Shown piece by piece: positions 1 through 5,916 of a stretch of DNA of 23,948 bases (the first letter of the stretch is position 1; every line of letters starts with the position of its first letter). Location of the stretch: positions 1 to 23,948 of the IMG/VR virus record IMGVR_UViG_3300046000_004287. One strand, written 5' to 3'. The translations under genes and the position numbers were made by a program. The notes beneath the pieces were generated by a model. It saw nothing but the letters and a program-made list of their open reading frames with translations. It was not told where the DNA came from and did not search any database. This stretch comes from a virus.

Positions 1-92
1 GGGAGGACACAGGTGGGCCTTTACGCAAATTACAATCTTATCCATTGAGTTTCATCTATTGTGCTTCTTTACAATATTCTACAGTAGTGCTG

Positions 93-120
93 TTGACACA
101 CCAGCATACCTTGATACCAT
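93..120 (+). promoter_or_regulatory. Candidate sigma70-type promoter for the small-terminase operon
   Basis: A perfect TTGACA (93-98) is followed after 16 bases by TACCAT (115-120), which matches four of six positions of the -10 consensus. Transcription would start near 127 and read into the gene at 166. The preceding bases are A/T-rich. Bases 1-48 are open in frame 1 and end in TGA, so they may be the tail of an upstream gene, but too little is visible to call it. Assignment rests on consensus match only. Confidence 0.45.
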
Positions 121-165
121 TCCACTCGTTGTTTGTATCACATCCCTACCGAAAGGAACTAAGTC

Positions 166-489
166 ATGGCCACAAAGGATCAGATTAGCCTGGTCAAGGC
201 ATCCCATCGTCGCATTAAGGATCTTCTGGAAGGAACAGACATTGAAGCACGAGTCAGCTACACTTCTGCTGACGACACATTGAAGATCGTATTCTCCAAG
301 CGGTACAAACGTCTCGGTACATCACTGGAGTTCACTCGCATTGCATCTCTACGTGAAGTATCTGCTTGCTCAGGAATTATTGAGCACATCGTTCGTGAGA
401 TGACACACGAGATGGGTCCGAAGAAGTTCGATCCTGCAATGATCCCCCTCAATCCGCCATTTCGCGAAACAGCAGCCTTCCCATTCTAG
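166..489 (+). CDS. Small phage protein of unknown function, upstream of small terminase
   Basis: I do not recognise this 107-residue protein. The ATG at 166 has a good ribosome binding site (GAAAGGA at 151-157, about 8 bases away), which decides this start over a longer out-of-phase overlap. The sequence is mixed alpha/beta in character, rich in Arg and Lys in its first half, with no membrane segment, signal peptide or cysteine motif beyond a single Cys. It ends with a Pro/Phe-rich tail (PPFRETAAFPF). It is the first gene of a three-gene rightward run and lies 9 bases before the likely small terminase, so a role in packaging or early head functions is possible but is only inferred from position. 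Confidence 0.7.
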   Translation: MATKDQISLVKASHRRIKDLLEGTDIEARVSYTSADDTLKIVFSKRYKRLGTSLEFTRIASLREVSACSGIIEHIVREMTHEMGPKKFDPAMIPLNPPFRETAAFPF

Positions 490-498
490 GACATCCTC

Positions 499-996
499 AT
501 GAGCAGACCTAAACGGCACACAGCCCTCGAACGATTCTACTTCTCAGGTATTCCCTTACCAGAAACCAACACGGAACTCTGCACAGCCGATACGATGCCT
601 GTTCCCGGTCGTATTGCTTCAGACCCCATGAAGAAGGAGCTATGGGACTTCATCGTAGCTGACATGCAGAACAGGAGATGTCTCAGTACAACCTACCTGC
701 TTCTCATCACAGAGCTAGTTGAAGTCCTCTCCATGATGCATGAGTGCCGTGAGAAGATTTCTGAGAATGGAATGGTAACTACCCTGTTCGATGACGAAGG
801 ATCATTCAAGGGGGAAATGGAATCTCCGTATGTGAAGATATTGGCAAGACAACAGCCCATCCTCATAAAGATACTGGAGAAGCTGGGAATGAATCCCAGA
901 GACATATCGTATCTCATCAACACAGAAGCCTCTGCGATACAGCCAATAGAGGCTCAAGTGGCAGACTTCAAGCAGATAACTTATTTCAGGAGTTAA
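499..996 (+). CDS. Phage terminase small subunit, P27-like
   Basis: Likely DNA-recognition subunit of the packaging motor, which binds phage DNA and hands it to the large subunit. The 165 residues follow the P27-family (Terminase_4) plan. A Pro-rich N-terminus leads into KKELWDFIVADMQ (about 48-60). A helix with EVLSMMHECREKISENGM follows (about 75-92). The C-terminal SPYVKILARQQPILIKILEKLGMNPRD matches the family pattern in which NPxxKI..., several helical turns and LGL(T/N)P precede the end. The ATG at 499 has AGGA at 487-490. The large subunit is not adjacent but 8 kb downstream at 9117. Recognition is by motif layout, not by a database match. Confidence 0.72.
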   Translation: MSRPKRHTALERFYFSGIPLPETNTELCTADTMPVPGRIASDPMKKELWDFIVADMQNRRCLSTTYLLLITELVEVLSMMHECREKISENGMVTTLFDDEGSFKGEMESPYVKILARQQPILIKILEKLGMNPRDISYLINTEASAIQPIEAQVADFKQITYFRS

Positions 997-998
997 CC

Positions 999-1253
999 AT
1001 GACCGACGACGAGGAAACAATGCAGCAACGAGCTACTAGAATACTGAACGAGTCGATTGCGTTCAGAACATCCTTAGTCGCTGGTTTGCATAAAGAGATA
1101 GAGGCAATGTGCTGCGATGGATGGGGACAGTATCATCCTCACAGCAACATGTGTCCTAGCAGAACATCAGAACGAACCCTAAACTTCATCGACACTACTT
1201 GTGCAGAAATGGGTAAAGGTAAGCGACACTACATCGGATCAGTCAAGTATTGA
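999..1253 (+). CDS. Small acidic phage protein of unknown function
   Basis: This 84-residue protein starts at an ATG with an excellent ribosome binding site (AGGAG, seven bases upstream) and begins two bases after the small-terminase stop, so it is translationally linked to it. The N-terminus is acidic (TDDEE) and helical. The middle holds a Cys/His-containing patch (MCCDGWGQYHPHSNMCPSR, about 34-52) that could bind a metal, although no standard zinc-finger spacing is obvious. It is the last gene before the bidirectional terminator at 1271. I cannot assign a function. Confidence 0.65.
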   Translation: MTDDEETMQQRATRILNESIAFRTSLVAGLHKEIEAMCCDGWGQYHPHSNMCPSRTSERTLNFIDTTCAEMGKGKRHYIGSVKY

Positions 1254-1270
1254 GTTCAGTCCATAAAGAA

Positions 1271-1306
1271 ACCCCGTTCAGGTGATAAGCCTGACGGGGT
1301 CTTTTC
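1271..1306. terminator. Bidirectional intrinsic terminator between convergent operons
   Basis: ACCCCGTTCAGG (1271-1282) pairs with CCTGACGGGGT (1290-1300) with one bulged T, leaving a loop of about seven bases. CTTTTC follows on the right, and AAAGAA precedes on the left, giving a U-rich tail in either direction. It sits exactly between the ends of the rightward operon (1253) and the leftward operon (1324), so it can end both transcripts. Confidence 0.85.
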
Positions 1307-1323
1307 ATTGGTACTCTTAACCT

Positions 1324-1674
1324 TTAACCGTCCGAAGGTTTGTGCTTTACGAATCGTAAGTAAACACGAGACACCTGAGCAGATTCCCACAGTCCACCAG
1401 ATTGAGTTCTTATCTTCTGCTGGTTCAAGTGTTTAGCGATTGCATATAGCGACTCACCTGCTTTAACTCGCTCAACAATGTCCAGCACAATCGGGAACTG
1501 CTCCGGCTGCGGTTCAAGCTGGCCAGCTTCATTCTTCACGTAGCCAAACGGCACTCCGCCCCAGTGCTTGCCAGCATTCTTGTGACTCTCAGCGGTTTTA
1601 GTCATCAGGTTTCGTACACGTCGAATATGTGCGGCACTCTGGTACGTATTGCTTGCCTGAGTATTATCAGTCAT
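1324..1674 (-). CDS. Stand-alone serine-recombinase DNA-binding ('Recombinase') domain protein
   Basis: The 116-residue protein matches the 'Recombinase' domain that follows the catalytic domain in large serine integrases: GGVPFGYVKNEAG (39-51), EQFPIVLDIVERVKAGESLYAIAKHLN (58-84), and an IRTQSGGLW...VSRVYLR end (88-107). The preceding helix also resembles the end of the linker helix of such enzymes. No resolvase catalytic domain (Ser nucleophile region) is present here or upstream. The ATG at 1674 is chosen because GAAAGGG lies five bases before it; a longer frame to 1752 lacks support and would overlap the upstream gene. The start is one base after the stop of that gene. It may bind DNA as a regulator or recombination accessory factor. 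That is inference. Confidence 0.72.
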   Translation of the reverse strand: MTDNTQASNTYQSAAHIRRVRNLMTKTAESHKNAGKHWGGVPFGYVKNEAGQLEPQPEQFPIVLDIVERVKAGESLYAIAKHLNQQKIRTQSGGLWESAQVSRVYLRFVKHKPSDG

Positions 1675-1675
1675 C

Positions 1676-1897
1676 TCAACCCTTTCGTAACTTAGGTGTA
1701 GGTCTTCCAACACGCTTGGACTTAACCGTATCCGGTAGTCCCCAAGCCTCAATACAGGTATCGACGATCAGCTTGGCCTTAGTCTTCCCTGTCTGTTCCA
1801 TCTTCACTCTCACAGCTTCCCAGAACTCCTTAGAGGCTGAGATTCCATGGACTGCACTGTCGCCTTCATTGCGACCCTTCTTCTGTTCACTTGGCAT
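1676..1897 (-). CDS. Small ribbon-helix-helix-like DNA-binding protein
   Basis: The 73-residue product contains AVHGISASKEFWEAVRVKMEQ followed by a TGKTKAKLIVDTCIEAWG helix (about 15-53). This resembles a ribbon-helix-helix fold: a short strand, then a helix, a Gly/Thr turn and a second helix. The C-terminus is basic (KSKRVGRPTPKLRKG), as expected for DNA contact. The ATG at 1897 has AAGGG eight bases upstream and overlaps the previous gene by 11 bases. A TTG at 1927 would give a longer form but lacks a better site. It is probably a regulator acting with or on the adjacent recombinase-domain protein. The fold call is by eye and is moderate. Confidence 0.6.
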   Translation of the reverse strand: MPSEQKKGRNEGDSAVHGISASKEFWEAVRVKMEQTGKTKAKLIVDTCIEAWGLPDTVKSKRVGRPTPKLRKG

Positions 1898-2339
1898 CGT
1901 CAATACCCTTCTGTGTGTAACCTTCAACTGGATCTGGCTGTAAAGACTTCAATCTCTCCAGCATCTGTTTGTACTGCTCAGAAACCATTGCTGGCGTCTG
2001 CTTACTCCTCGGTGGTCTATCGTCGTTCCAATTGTCCTGAATCATGGCATCACGCAGTACGACCAACGCACTAATGGCTTTCGTGATATGACTCAGTTGA
2101 CTGTCAGGATCAGTATCCTCACCTTCCCACCAAGCCTTGATATGCCTGAATGTAGCATCCCAGTACACCGAGGCTCTGACACCAATCACTCGCCAGTTAT
2201 AGCCTCCGTACTTGTGACTGCCTTCAGCGAGTGCTAAGCCGATCTCAGCCACAACAGACAAAGGAACATTGTGAATCGGCGGTTTAGTGCTGCCTATGTT
2301 ATCTTTAGGGTTACTGTCTTTTTTGAAGTCATTTTCCAT
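1887..2339 (-). CDS. dATP/dGTP diphosphohydrolase-like protein (DUF5664 type)
   Basis: The 150-residue protein has the hallmark segments of the phage dATP/dGTP diphosphohydrolase N-terminal family: NPKDNIGSTKPPIHNVP (10-26), EGSHKYGGYNWR (39-50), RASVYWDATFRHIKAWWEGEDTDPDS (55-80), and LSHITKAISALVVLRDA (82-98). The acidic and His residues of these helices are the expected metal/nucleotide ligands. Family members hydrolyse purine deoxynucleoside triphosphates and alter the dNTP pool in infected cells. ATG at 2339 has AGGA upstream. It lies eight bases after the HNH gene and two genes after ThyX, so this strand carries a deoxynucleotide-metabolism cassette. The C-terminal 45 residues are charged and probably less structured. 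Confidence 0.78.
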   Translation of the reverse strand: MENDFKKDSNPKDNIGSTKPPIHNVPLSVVAEIGLALAEGSHKYGGYNWRVIGVRASVYWDATFRHIKAWWEGEDTDPDSQLSHITKAISALVVLRDAMIQDNWNDDRPPRSKQTPAMVSEQYKQMLERLKSLQPDPVEGYTQKGIDDAK

Positions 2340-2347
2340 GCAAAGTC

Positions 2348-2860
2348 CTATAGTGGCCTTTCTTGCCCGTGATTGGGATGATAACCATATTGCTCTTCTG
2401 CTCTCTGTCTTGCTATCTTTGCTTCTTCTAATGTCGGATACGATCCGATGTACTTCAGCTTATTGTCCCCTTTTATCTGCACCTCCCATCGAGTGGGCGA
2501 ACGCTGGATTACACCAGATACGCCTGACCTATTGTTGGAGTTCAGTCTCCTGTTCCTTTGATTCTGTTCTGCAGATACATCTCTCAGGTTATCCCACTTA
2601 TTATTGGTTCCGTTTCCATCTTTGTGATCCAATAACTGAGTAGGCCAACTACCTGTTGTGAGTAGCCATGCAATATTGTGAGCACCATACGCCTTACCTT
2701 TGACTTTAATCCGTATATACGTTTTTCCGCATACTTGCTTGAGTGGTCCGCCAGCAACAACTCCCGGTTTGCGATTAAATGTTCCTGCAGTCAACCAAGT
2801 AATAATTCCTGTCTCCGGATTGTAACTCAGGTTTTGACGTATGTACTCTTCTACTGACAT
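2348..2860 (-). CDS. HNH homing-type endonuclease with AP2 DNA-binding domain
   Basis: The 170-residue protein begins with a small beta-rich domain (YNPETGIITWLTAG, 13-26), then an HNH_3-type nuclease core LLDHKDGNGTNNKWDNLR (76-93; His79, Asn86/87 and Asn91 are the likely catalytic and metal residues), and ends with an AP2-type DNA-binding domain (112-162, SGVSGVIQ...RWEVQI...YIGSYPTLEEAKIAR). Such free-standing enzymes cut intron- or gene-free alleles and spread by repair. The ATG at 2860 has GGAG upstream and overlaps the end of thyX by 10 bases, so the gene has been fitted between thyX and the diphosphohydrolase gene without breaking either. A paralogue of the same layout lies at 4359. 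Confidence 0.88.
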   Translation of the reverse strand: MSVEEYIRQNLSYNPETGIITWLTAGTFNRKPGVVAGGPLKQVCGKTYIRIKVKGKAYGAHNIAWLLTTGSWPTQLLDHKDGNGTNNKWDNLRDVSAEQNQRNRRLNSNNRSGVSGVIQRSPTRWEVQIKGDNKLKYIGSYPTLEEAKIARQRAEEQYGYHPNHGQERPL

Positions 2861-3666
2861 TGATATTCTCCACGCAAAGTCTTACGATACTGAATCCAAC
2901 CATACCCGAGGTTGCCACCGTCACCAGTGTGCTTTCCTGATCGAGCAACATGCTCAAACGGACTAAAGTGCTTACTAGCCAACAGTCGATCATGCAGATC
3001 AATATCAGCCTGTACGTCTCGGATACCATCGTGTGTCAGATAGCTGACCCTCGCACATCGACCAACTGACACCTTTACCTTATCTTCATCACTCAGAAGT
3101 TCATCACCCTCAAAACCGATCAATGGGTGATGCCATTGTCCCGTAGAGAGTTTCTGAGGAATAGATTGACTACGAACCTCACGAGCCATTCCAGCAATCT
3201 TCTGAATGTGTGGCTCAGCTTCATGATGACACCTCAGAGCAAAGAAGTTATTCCAAGCTCCTTCATTGCCGGTACAGATGACTGTAATCCACATCCAAGG
3301 CTCCAGCAATCGATTAGCAATCTGTTTGTGGAGACCCATAATCAGCATCATTTTTACCCAATAAATGCTATCCCTGCGAGCATTCATCCACGAATCTTCG
3401 CACATGTACGCATCTGCTTCACTCAACACCTCATACGCCTGCATCCCCTTCTGAGCTTTACCCCAGTGAATAGGAATAACAGGATTCTTCTCCACTTGCT
3501 CAATCATCTTCTCTACAGGTATGGCACGACTGGATGCAGCATTCCTGCTGAACATTCGATGTGTCATCACTTCACTATGGATGAACCGTGGATACGTCAA
3601 CTCCATCGTCGTCAACCTGTTGTCACAGGTATTGGTACTATCTGCGAGTACCTTGGCACTAAACAT
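2851..3666 (-). CDS. thyX: Flavin-dependent thymidylate synthase, ThyX family
   Basis: Makes dTMP from dUMP using FAD, methylene-tetrahydrofolate and NADPH in the cytoplasm, supplying thymidine for phage DNA. In the 271 residues, THRMFSRNAASS (35-46) sits where ThyX proteins have RHR-X7-S, so spacing and Ser45 are kept while the first Arg is Thr. GLHKQIANRLLEPW (111-124) and NNFFALRCHHEAEPHIQ (139-155) match the conserved FAD/dUMP-binding helices. The C-terminal part (SPFEHVA, RKTLRGE) is also ThyX-like. The ATG at 3666 has GGAG seven bases upstream. It overlaps a tiny ORF upstream by 8 bases and the HNH gene downstream by 10. Whether the Thr form is a normal synthase or has altered chemistry cannot be told from sequence. 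Confidence 0.87.
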   Translation of the reverse strand: MFSAKVLADSTNTCDNRLTTMELTYPRFIHSEVMTHRMFSRNAASSRAIPVEKMIEQVEKNPVIPIHWGKAQKGMQAYEVLSEADAYMCEDSWMNARRDSIYWVKMMLIMGLHKQIANRLLEPWMWITVICTGNEGAWNNFFALRCHHEAEPHIQKIAGMAREVRSQSIPQKLSTGQWHHPLIGFEGDELLSDEDKVKVSVGRCARVSYLTHDGIRDVQADIDLHDRLLASKHFSPFEHVARSGKHTGDGGNLGYGWIQYRKTLRGEYQCQ

Positions 3667-3841
3667 GTCTTTCTCCAGAAACAGTTAAGGGGTTACCACC
3701 AACGAACTGTATCATATTCCCTACATCAGTCAACAGTCTGTTACACATTTCTTGTACACTATCTGTACACGTCGAGGCTCTAGGATCGCGTATAGGCTCC
3801 TGTAGCCATTGGTCGACTCTCAGGTCGTATTGGAGATCCAA
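3659..3841 (-). CDS. Possible 60-residue leader protein overlapping thyX
   Basis: A short frame starts at TTG (3841), with AGGA five bases upstream, and ends eight bases inside thyX, an arrangement typical of translational coupling. The product has no recognisable motif. A later in-frame ATG exists but lacks a ribosome binding site. It would be the first gene of the leftward operon. Support is limited to the ribosome site, the overlap and the otherwise unfilled space, so this may be untranslated leader instead. Confidence 0.38.
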   Translation of the reverse strand: MDLQYDLRVDQWLQEPIRDPRASTCTDSVQEMCNRLLTDVGNMIQFVGGNPLTVSGERHV

Positions 3842-3933
3842 TCGCTTCCTAGGCCTATCCTGTGCGACGAGAGAGGCATATCCATGGTCTGTGCTGATTG
3901 CAGTGACAATCTGTAGGCATTTTCAGACAAGTG

Positions 3934-3962
3934 TTGACAGAACGTAACACTGCTGCCATACT
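3934..3962 (+). promoter_or_regulatory. Candidate rightward promoter with extended -10
   Basis: A perfect TTGACA (3934-3939) is followed after 17 bases by CATACT (3957-3962), which matches four of six -10 positions and is preceded by TGC, an extended -10 element. The transcript would start near 3969 and run through the hairpin and repeats as a leader of almost 400 bases before the gene at 4359. Call is by consensus match only. No equally good leftward promoter was found. Confidence 0.42.
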
Positions 3963-3981
3963 GTGCTCGAATAAGCGTGTC

Positions 3982-4048
3982 GGTCCGAGCATAAATCGGC
4001 CAACGTCTCCAAGGGCAGGTTCAGTCAATACCTGGAAGGCCGGAGACG
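3982..4048 (+). other. Nested hairpins in the control region, possible structured leader RNA
   Basis: Two neighbouring stems can form. The first pairs GG-CCGA (3982-3988, one bulged T) with TCGGCC (3996-4001) around a seven-base GCATAAA loop. The second pairs CGTCTCC (4004-4010) with GGAGACG (4042-4048) and contains an inner stem CAGGT/ACCTG (4016-4020 with 4030-4034). They start just downstream of the promoter candidate. I do not recognise a known riboswitch or ncRNA family. Confidence 0.4.
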
Positions 4049-4141
4049 AAAATAAATCGGCTGGAGAAACGACTGAGCATAAAGCTACTCCAATATCCCA
4101 TCGCTTCCACGCGGTGAGGAGGGAGGGGTGGAGCATAAAGC
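3987..4141. repeat. Four-copy ATAAA-containing short repeat
   Basis: Copies are GAGCATAAATCGGC (3987-4000), ATAAATCGGC (4052-4061), GAGCATAAAGC (4075-4085) and GAGCATAAAGC (4131-4141). On the minus strand the core reads GC/GA-TTTATGCTC. Spacing is about 61, 24 and 56 bases. The copies flank and partly overlap the hairpins, and could be binding sites for a phage regulator or iteron-like elements. Confidence 0.5.
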
Positions 4142-4154
4142 CTATGGGAAGTTC

Positions 4155-4265
4155 GACTACAGCTAGTCACTTACAGTTGCTACTGTAGTCTAGTCATTAC
4201 TCACAGTAACACTAGCTGCTGTAGACCATACAGTAACAGTTAGTGACAATAACTGATTACTCACA
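4155..4265. repeat. Cluster of direct and inverted repeats, candidate operator or origin
   Basis: Within about 110 bases lie the perfect inverted repeats GACTA-N4-TAGTC (4155-4168) and ACAGT-N4-ACTGT (4173-4186). A long imperfect inverted pair spans 4166-4187 and 4229-4247. CTACAGCTAGT (4157-4167) matches the complement of 4211-4224 apart from three extra bases. Direct repeats are CAGTAACA (4204-4211, 4231-4238) and ATTACTCACA (4196-4205, 4256-4265, exactly 60 bases apart). The cluster ends about 95 bases before the gene at 4359. Confidence 0.55.
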
Positions 4266-4358
4266 TCACTCAGATAGAGTAGCTCTTGACAAGCAAGCCT
4301 GATGAACTTGTTTCTGAGTGTTTATTACTTTCATCAATCCATCATCAGGATTACTCTC

Positions 4359-4874
4359 ATGCTTACTCAGGACCGATTGAAGGAACTTCTGCATTACTGT
4401 CCAGAAACTGGTGTGTTTACTTGGTTGGTTAGCGGTAATGGCAGGCGTAAGGGAGCAGAGGCAGGCACTGCTCACCGTAACATTATTTCTGGTAAGTCCT
4501 ACCGTGAGGTGCAAGTATTTGACCACAAATATCAGGCACATAGGCTGTCGTTCCTGTACATGACTGGCGAGTTCCCTGTGGATCAAGTAGACCACATTGA
4601 TGGCAACGGACTTAACAACATCTGGACTAACCTTCGGCCAGTTACTTTTGGTGAAAACCAGAAGAATAGGCGTAAATATGCTCATAACACATCTGGGACT
4701 ACAGGTGTGTATTGGAATGTGCAATGTGACAAATGGGTATCTCAAATTGTGGTCGAAGGAAAGAGCAAGTATCTAGGGTACTTCCACAACAAAGAAGACG
4801 CCATCGCTGCCCGTAAAGCTGCTGACGTACTCTACGGCTTCCACGAAAACCATGGAACTGAACGACCACTGTAG
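4359..4874 (+). CDS. HNH homing-type endonuclease with AP2 domain (paralogue of 2348-2860)
   Basis: The 171-residue protein shares the whole layout of the minus-strand HNH gene: CPETGVFTWLVSG near the N-terminus (14-26), HNH core VDHIDGNGLNNIWTNLR (77-93, with Asp78-His79 at the same residue numbers as in the paralogue), a QKNRR link, and an AP2-type domain (about 112-162) that ends YGFHENHGTERPL against YGYHPNHGQERPL. The ATG at 4359 is chosen because AGGA lies eight bases before it; a longer frame opens at 4302 without such a site. It is the first gene of the rightward run and faces the control region. Probable DNA endonuclease of selfish or marker-exclusion type. Confidence 0.87.
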   Translation: MLTQDRLKELLHYCPETGVFTWLVSGNGRRKGAEAGTAHRNIISGKSYREVQVFDHKYQAHRLSFLYMTGEFPVDQVDHIDGNGLNNIWTNLRPVTFGENQKNRRKYAHNTSGTTGVYWNVQCDKWVSQIVVEGKSKYLGYFHNKEDAIAARKAADVLYGFHENHGTERPL

Positions 4875-4912
4875 CTGACAGTAATACTCTCTCCGCCCCC
4901 ATGGAGAAGTTC

Positions 4913-5599
4913 ATGCCCAATCATCGTGTTCTCGTTATCCCCGACCTTCATTGCCCCGGTATGCTATCTTCTTTCCCAGAATTTCTTCAGGGGATTTACG
5001 ATAAATACCGCTGCAATAAGGTCGTCGCCATTGGTGACATTGCTGACTTCCACTCCATGTCCTACCACGAGCAGATGCCTAACCTGCGTTCGGTAGACGA
5101 TGAAGTTACTGCCACTCAGGAACAGCTTGCTGAAGTCACCAGAAGATTTCCTAAGGCAGAATACCTAAAGGGTAATCACTGCTGCTTAATTGAGCGTAAG
5201 GCTGTTACCGCCGGATTATCCGCCAGCCTCGTACGCCCCATCAACGAGATATTGAACCTTCCTCGTGGTTGGAAAGCCTATCCTCGCTACCACAAGCTCA
5301 TCCTCGACGATGTGATCTACACGCACGGAGACGCTGCTAAAGGCGGTCAGTTTGCTGCGTTGAAGACTGCTCAGGCAGAGCACATGAGCGTCGTCATGGG
5401 GCATCTGCACAGCCAGTCAGGTGCTTGGTATTACGCAAATGAAAGAAGCCGCATATTCGGCTGTGCTACAGGTTGTGGTATTGACCGAGAGGCTTTGCAG
5501 TTCTCTTACGGTATCAAATTCCCAACCAAACCGATCATATCCTGTGCTGTAATACTTGACAAAGGTCGTCTACCGATTGTGGAAACCATGTACCTGTAG
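4913..5599 (+). CDS. Calcineurin-like metallophosphoesterase
   Basis: The 228-residue protein carries the full set of metal-binding motifs of this superfamily: PDLHCP (10-15, D-x-H), GDIADF (41-46, GDxxD), GNHC (87-90), YTHGD (136-140) and GHLH (163-166). Two metal ions held by these residues would hydrolyse a phosphodiester or phosphomonoester; the substrate is unknown, and phage homologues range from nucleases to phosphatases. The ATG at 4913 is preferred because GGAG is six bases upstream; the ATG at 4901 has no ribosome site. The gene sits 38 bases after the HNH gene and 11 before the metallopeptidase-like gene. Confidence 0.86.
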   Translation: MPNHRVLVIPDLHCPGMLSSFPEFLQGIYDKYRCNKVVAIGDIADFHSMSYHEQMPNLRSVDDEVTATQEQLAEVTRRFPKAEYLKGNHCCLIERKAVTAGLSASLVRPINEILNLPRGWKAYPRYHKLILDDVIYTHGDAAKGGQFAALKTAQAEHMSVVMGHLHSQSGAWYYANERSRIFGCATGCGIDREALQFSYGIKFPTKPIISCAVILDKGRLPIVETMYL

Positions 5600-5610
5600 G
5601 AGACACGATT

Positions 5611-5916
5611 GTGAAACTAAATATCTGCGGACGGAAGTATGATGTAAGACGTGGTGATATCCCGGGTAACTTTGGGCTATGTGACTGCAACAAAGCGACT
5701 ATCACAATCGCTGAGGATCTGGAAGTCCATACGGATATTCCACCAGAGACTATTCTGCTCCACGAGGTGCTGCATAGTGTGCTTTACGAGACTGGCATCA
5801 CTAATGCCCTCAAGGATCGCATCGAAGAGACTATAGTACACGCACTAGCACTTCAACTAACCAGAATTGGTTATCGTCTCGACAGACCGTTGCCCCCTGA
5901 TCTCAGTAACCATTAG
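5611..5916 (+). CDS. Small zinc metallopeptidase-like protein (HExxH)
   Basis: The 101-residue protein starts at GTG (5611), with AGGAG eight bases upstream. Its plan is that of a common small phage zincin family: a beta-rich N-terminus (KLNICGRKYDV... LCDCNKATITIAEDL), then LLHEVLHSVLYETG (about 49-62) with the HEVLH zinc-binding motif, then a helix with EETIVHALALQL that can supply a third ligand Glu. It is far shorter than ImmA/IrrE peptidases, and whether it cleaves a host or phage protein is unknown. The end overlaps the end of the opposite-strand nuclease gene by 14 bases. Confidence 0.68.
   Translation: MKLNICGRKYDVRRGDIPGNFGLCDCNKATITIAEDLEVHTDIPPETILLHEVLHSVLYETGITNALKDRIEETIVHALALQLTRIGYRLDRPLPPDLSNH

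Larger units (their letters stand above)
3842..4358. other. Divergent control region without a convincing gene
   Basis: This stretch lies between the first genes of the leftward and rightward operons. Two ORFs (about 85 and 93 codons, opposite strands) overlap in its middle, but neither has a ribosome site or protein-like composition. The space is instead filled with short repeats and inverted repeats, described separately: an ATAAA-containing repeat in four copies (3987-4141), a nested hairpin (4004-4048), and a CAGTAAC/ATTACTCACA repeat cluster (4155-4265). Likely roles are operator, switch or replication origin; none is proven. Confidence 0.6.

Noticed and set aside
1-48. Open frame from the left edge to a TGA at 46-48
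   Set aside because: Only 15 codons are visible. It may be the end of an upstream gene, but nothing supports an identity, so it is not listed as a gene.
3127-3783. A long 218-codon plus-strand ORF opposite thyX
   Set aside because: It is the antisense shadow of a well-supported gene; its product is rich in His, Leu, Pro and Ser without domains, and it has no ribosome site.
4010-4040. tRNA T-arm-like sequence (GGTTCAGTC with a CAGGT/ACCTG stem)
   Set aside because: The loop is nine bases rather than seven, and no acceptor, D or anticodon arms can be placed around it.
3855-4136. A 93-codon minus-strand ORF in the control region
   Set aside because: There is no good ribosome site, it overlaps the repeat copies, and no motif is recognisable; it is most likely a chance open frame.
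3931-4188. An 85-codon plus-strand ORF in the control region
   Set aside because: It begins at GTG without a ribosome site, has low-complexity, non-protein-like composition, and runs through the repeats and hairpins that better explain the region.
4286-4314. Perfect TTGACA close to the second HNH gene
   Set aside because: The bases 16-18 positions downstream (TGTTTC region) match the -10 consensus poorly, so it is not listed as a promoter.
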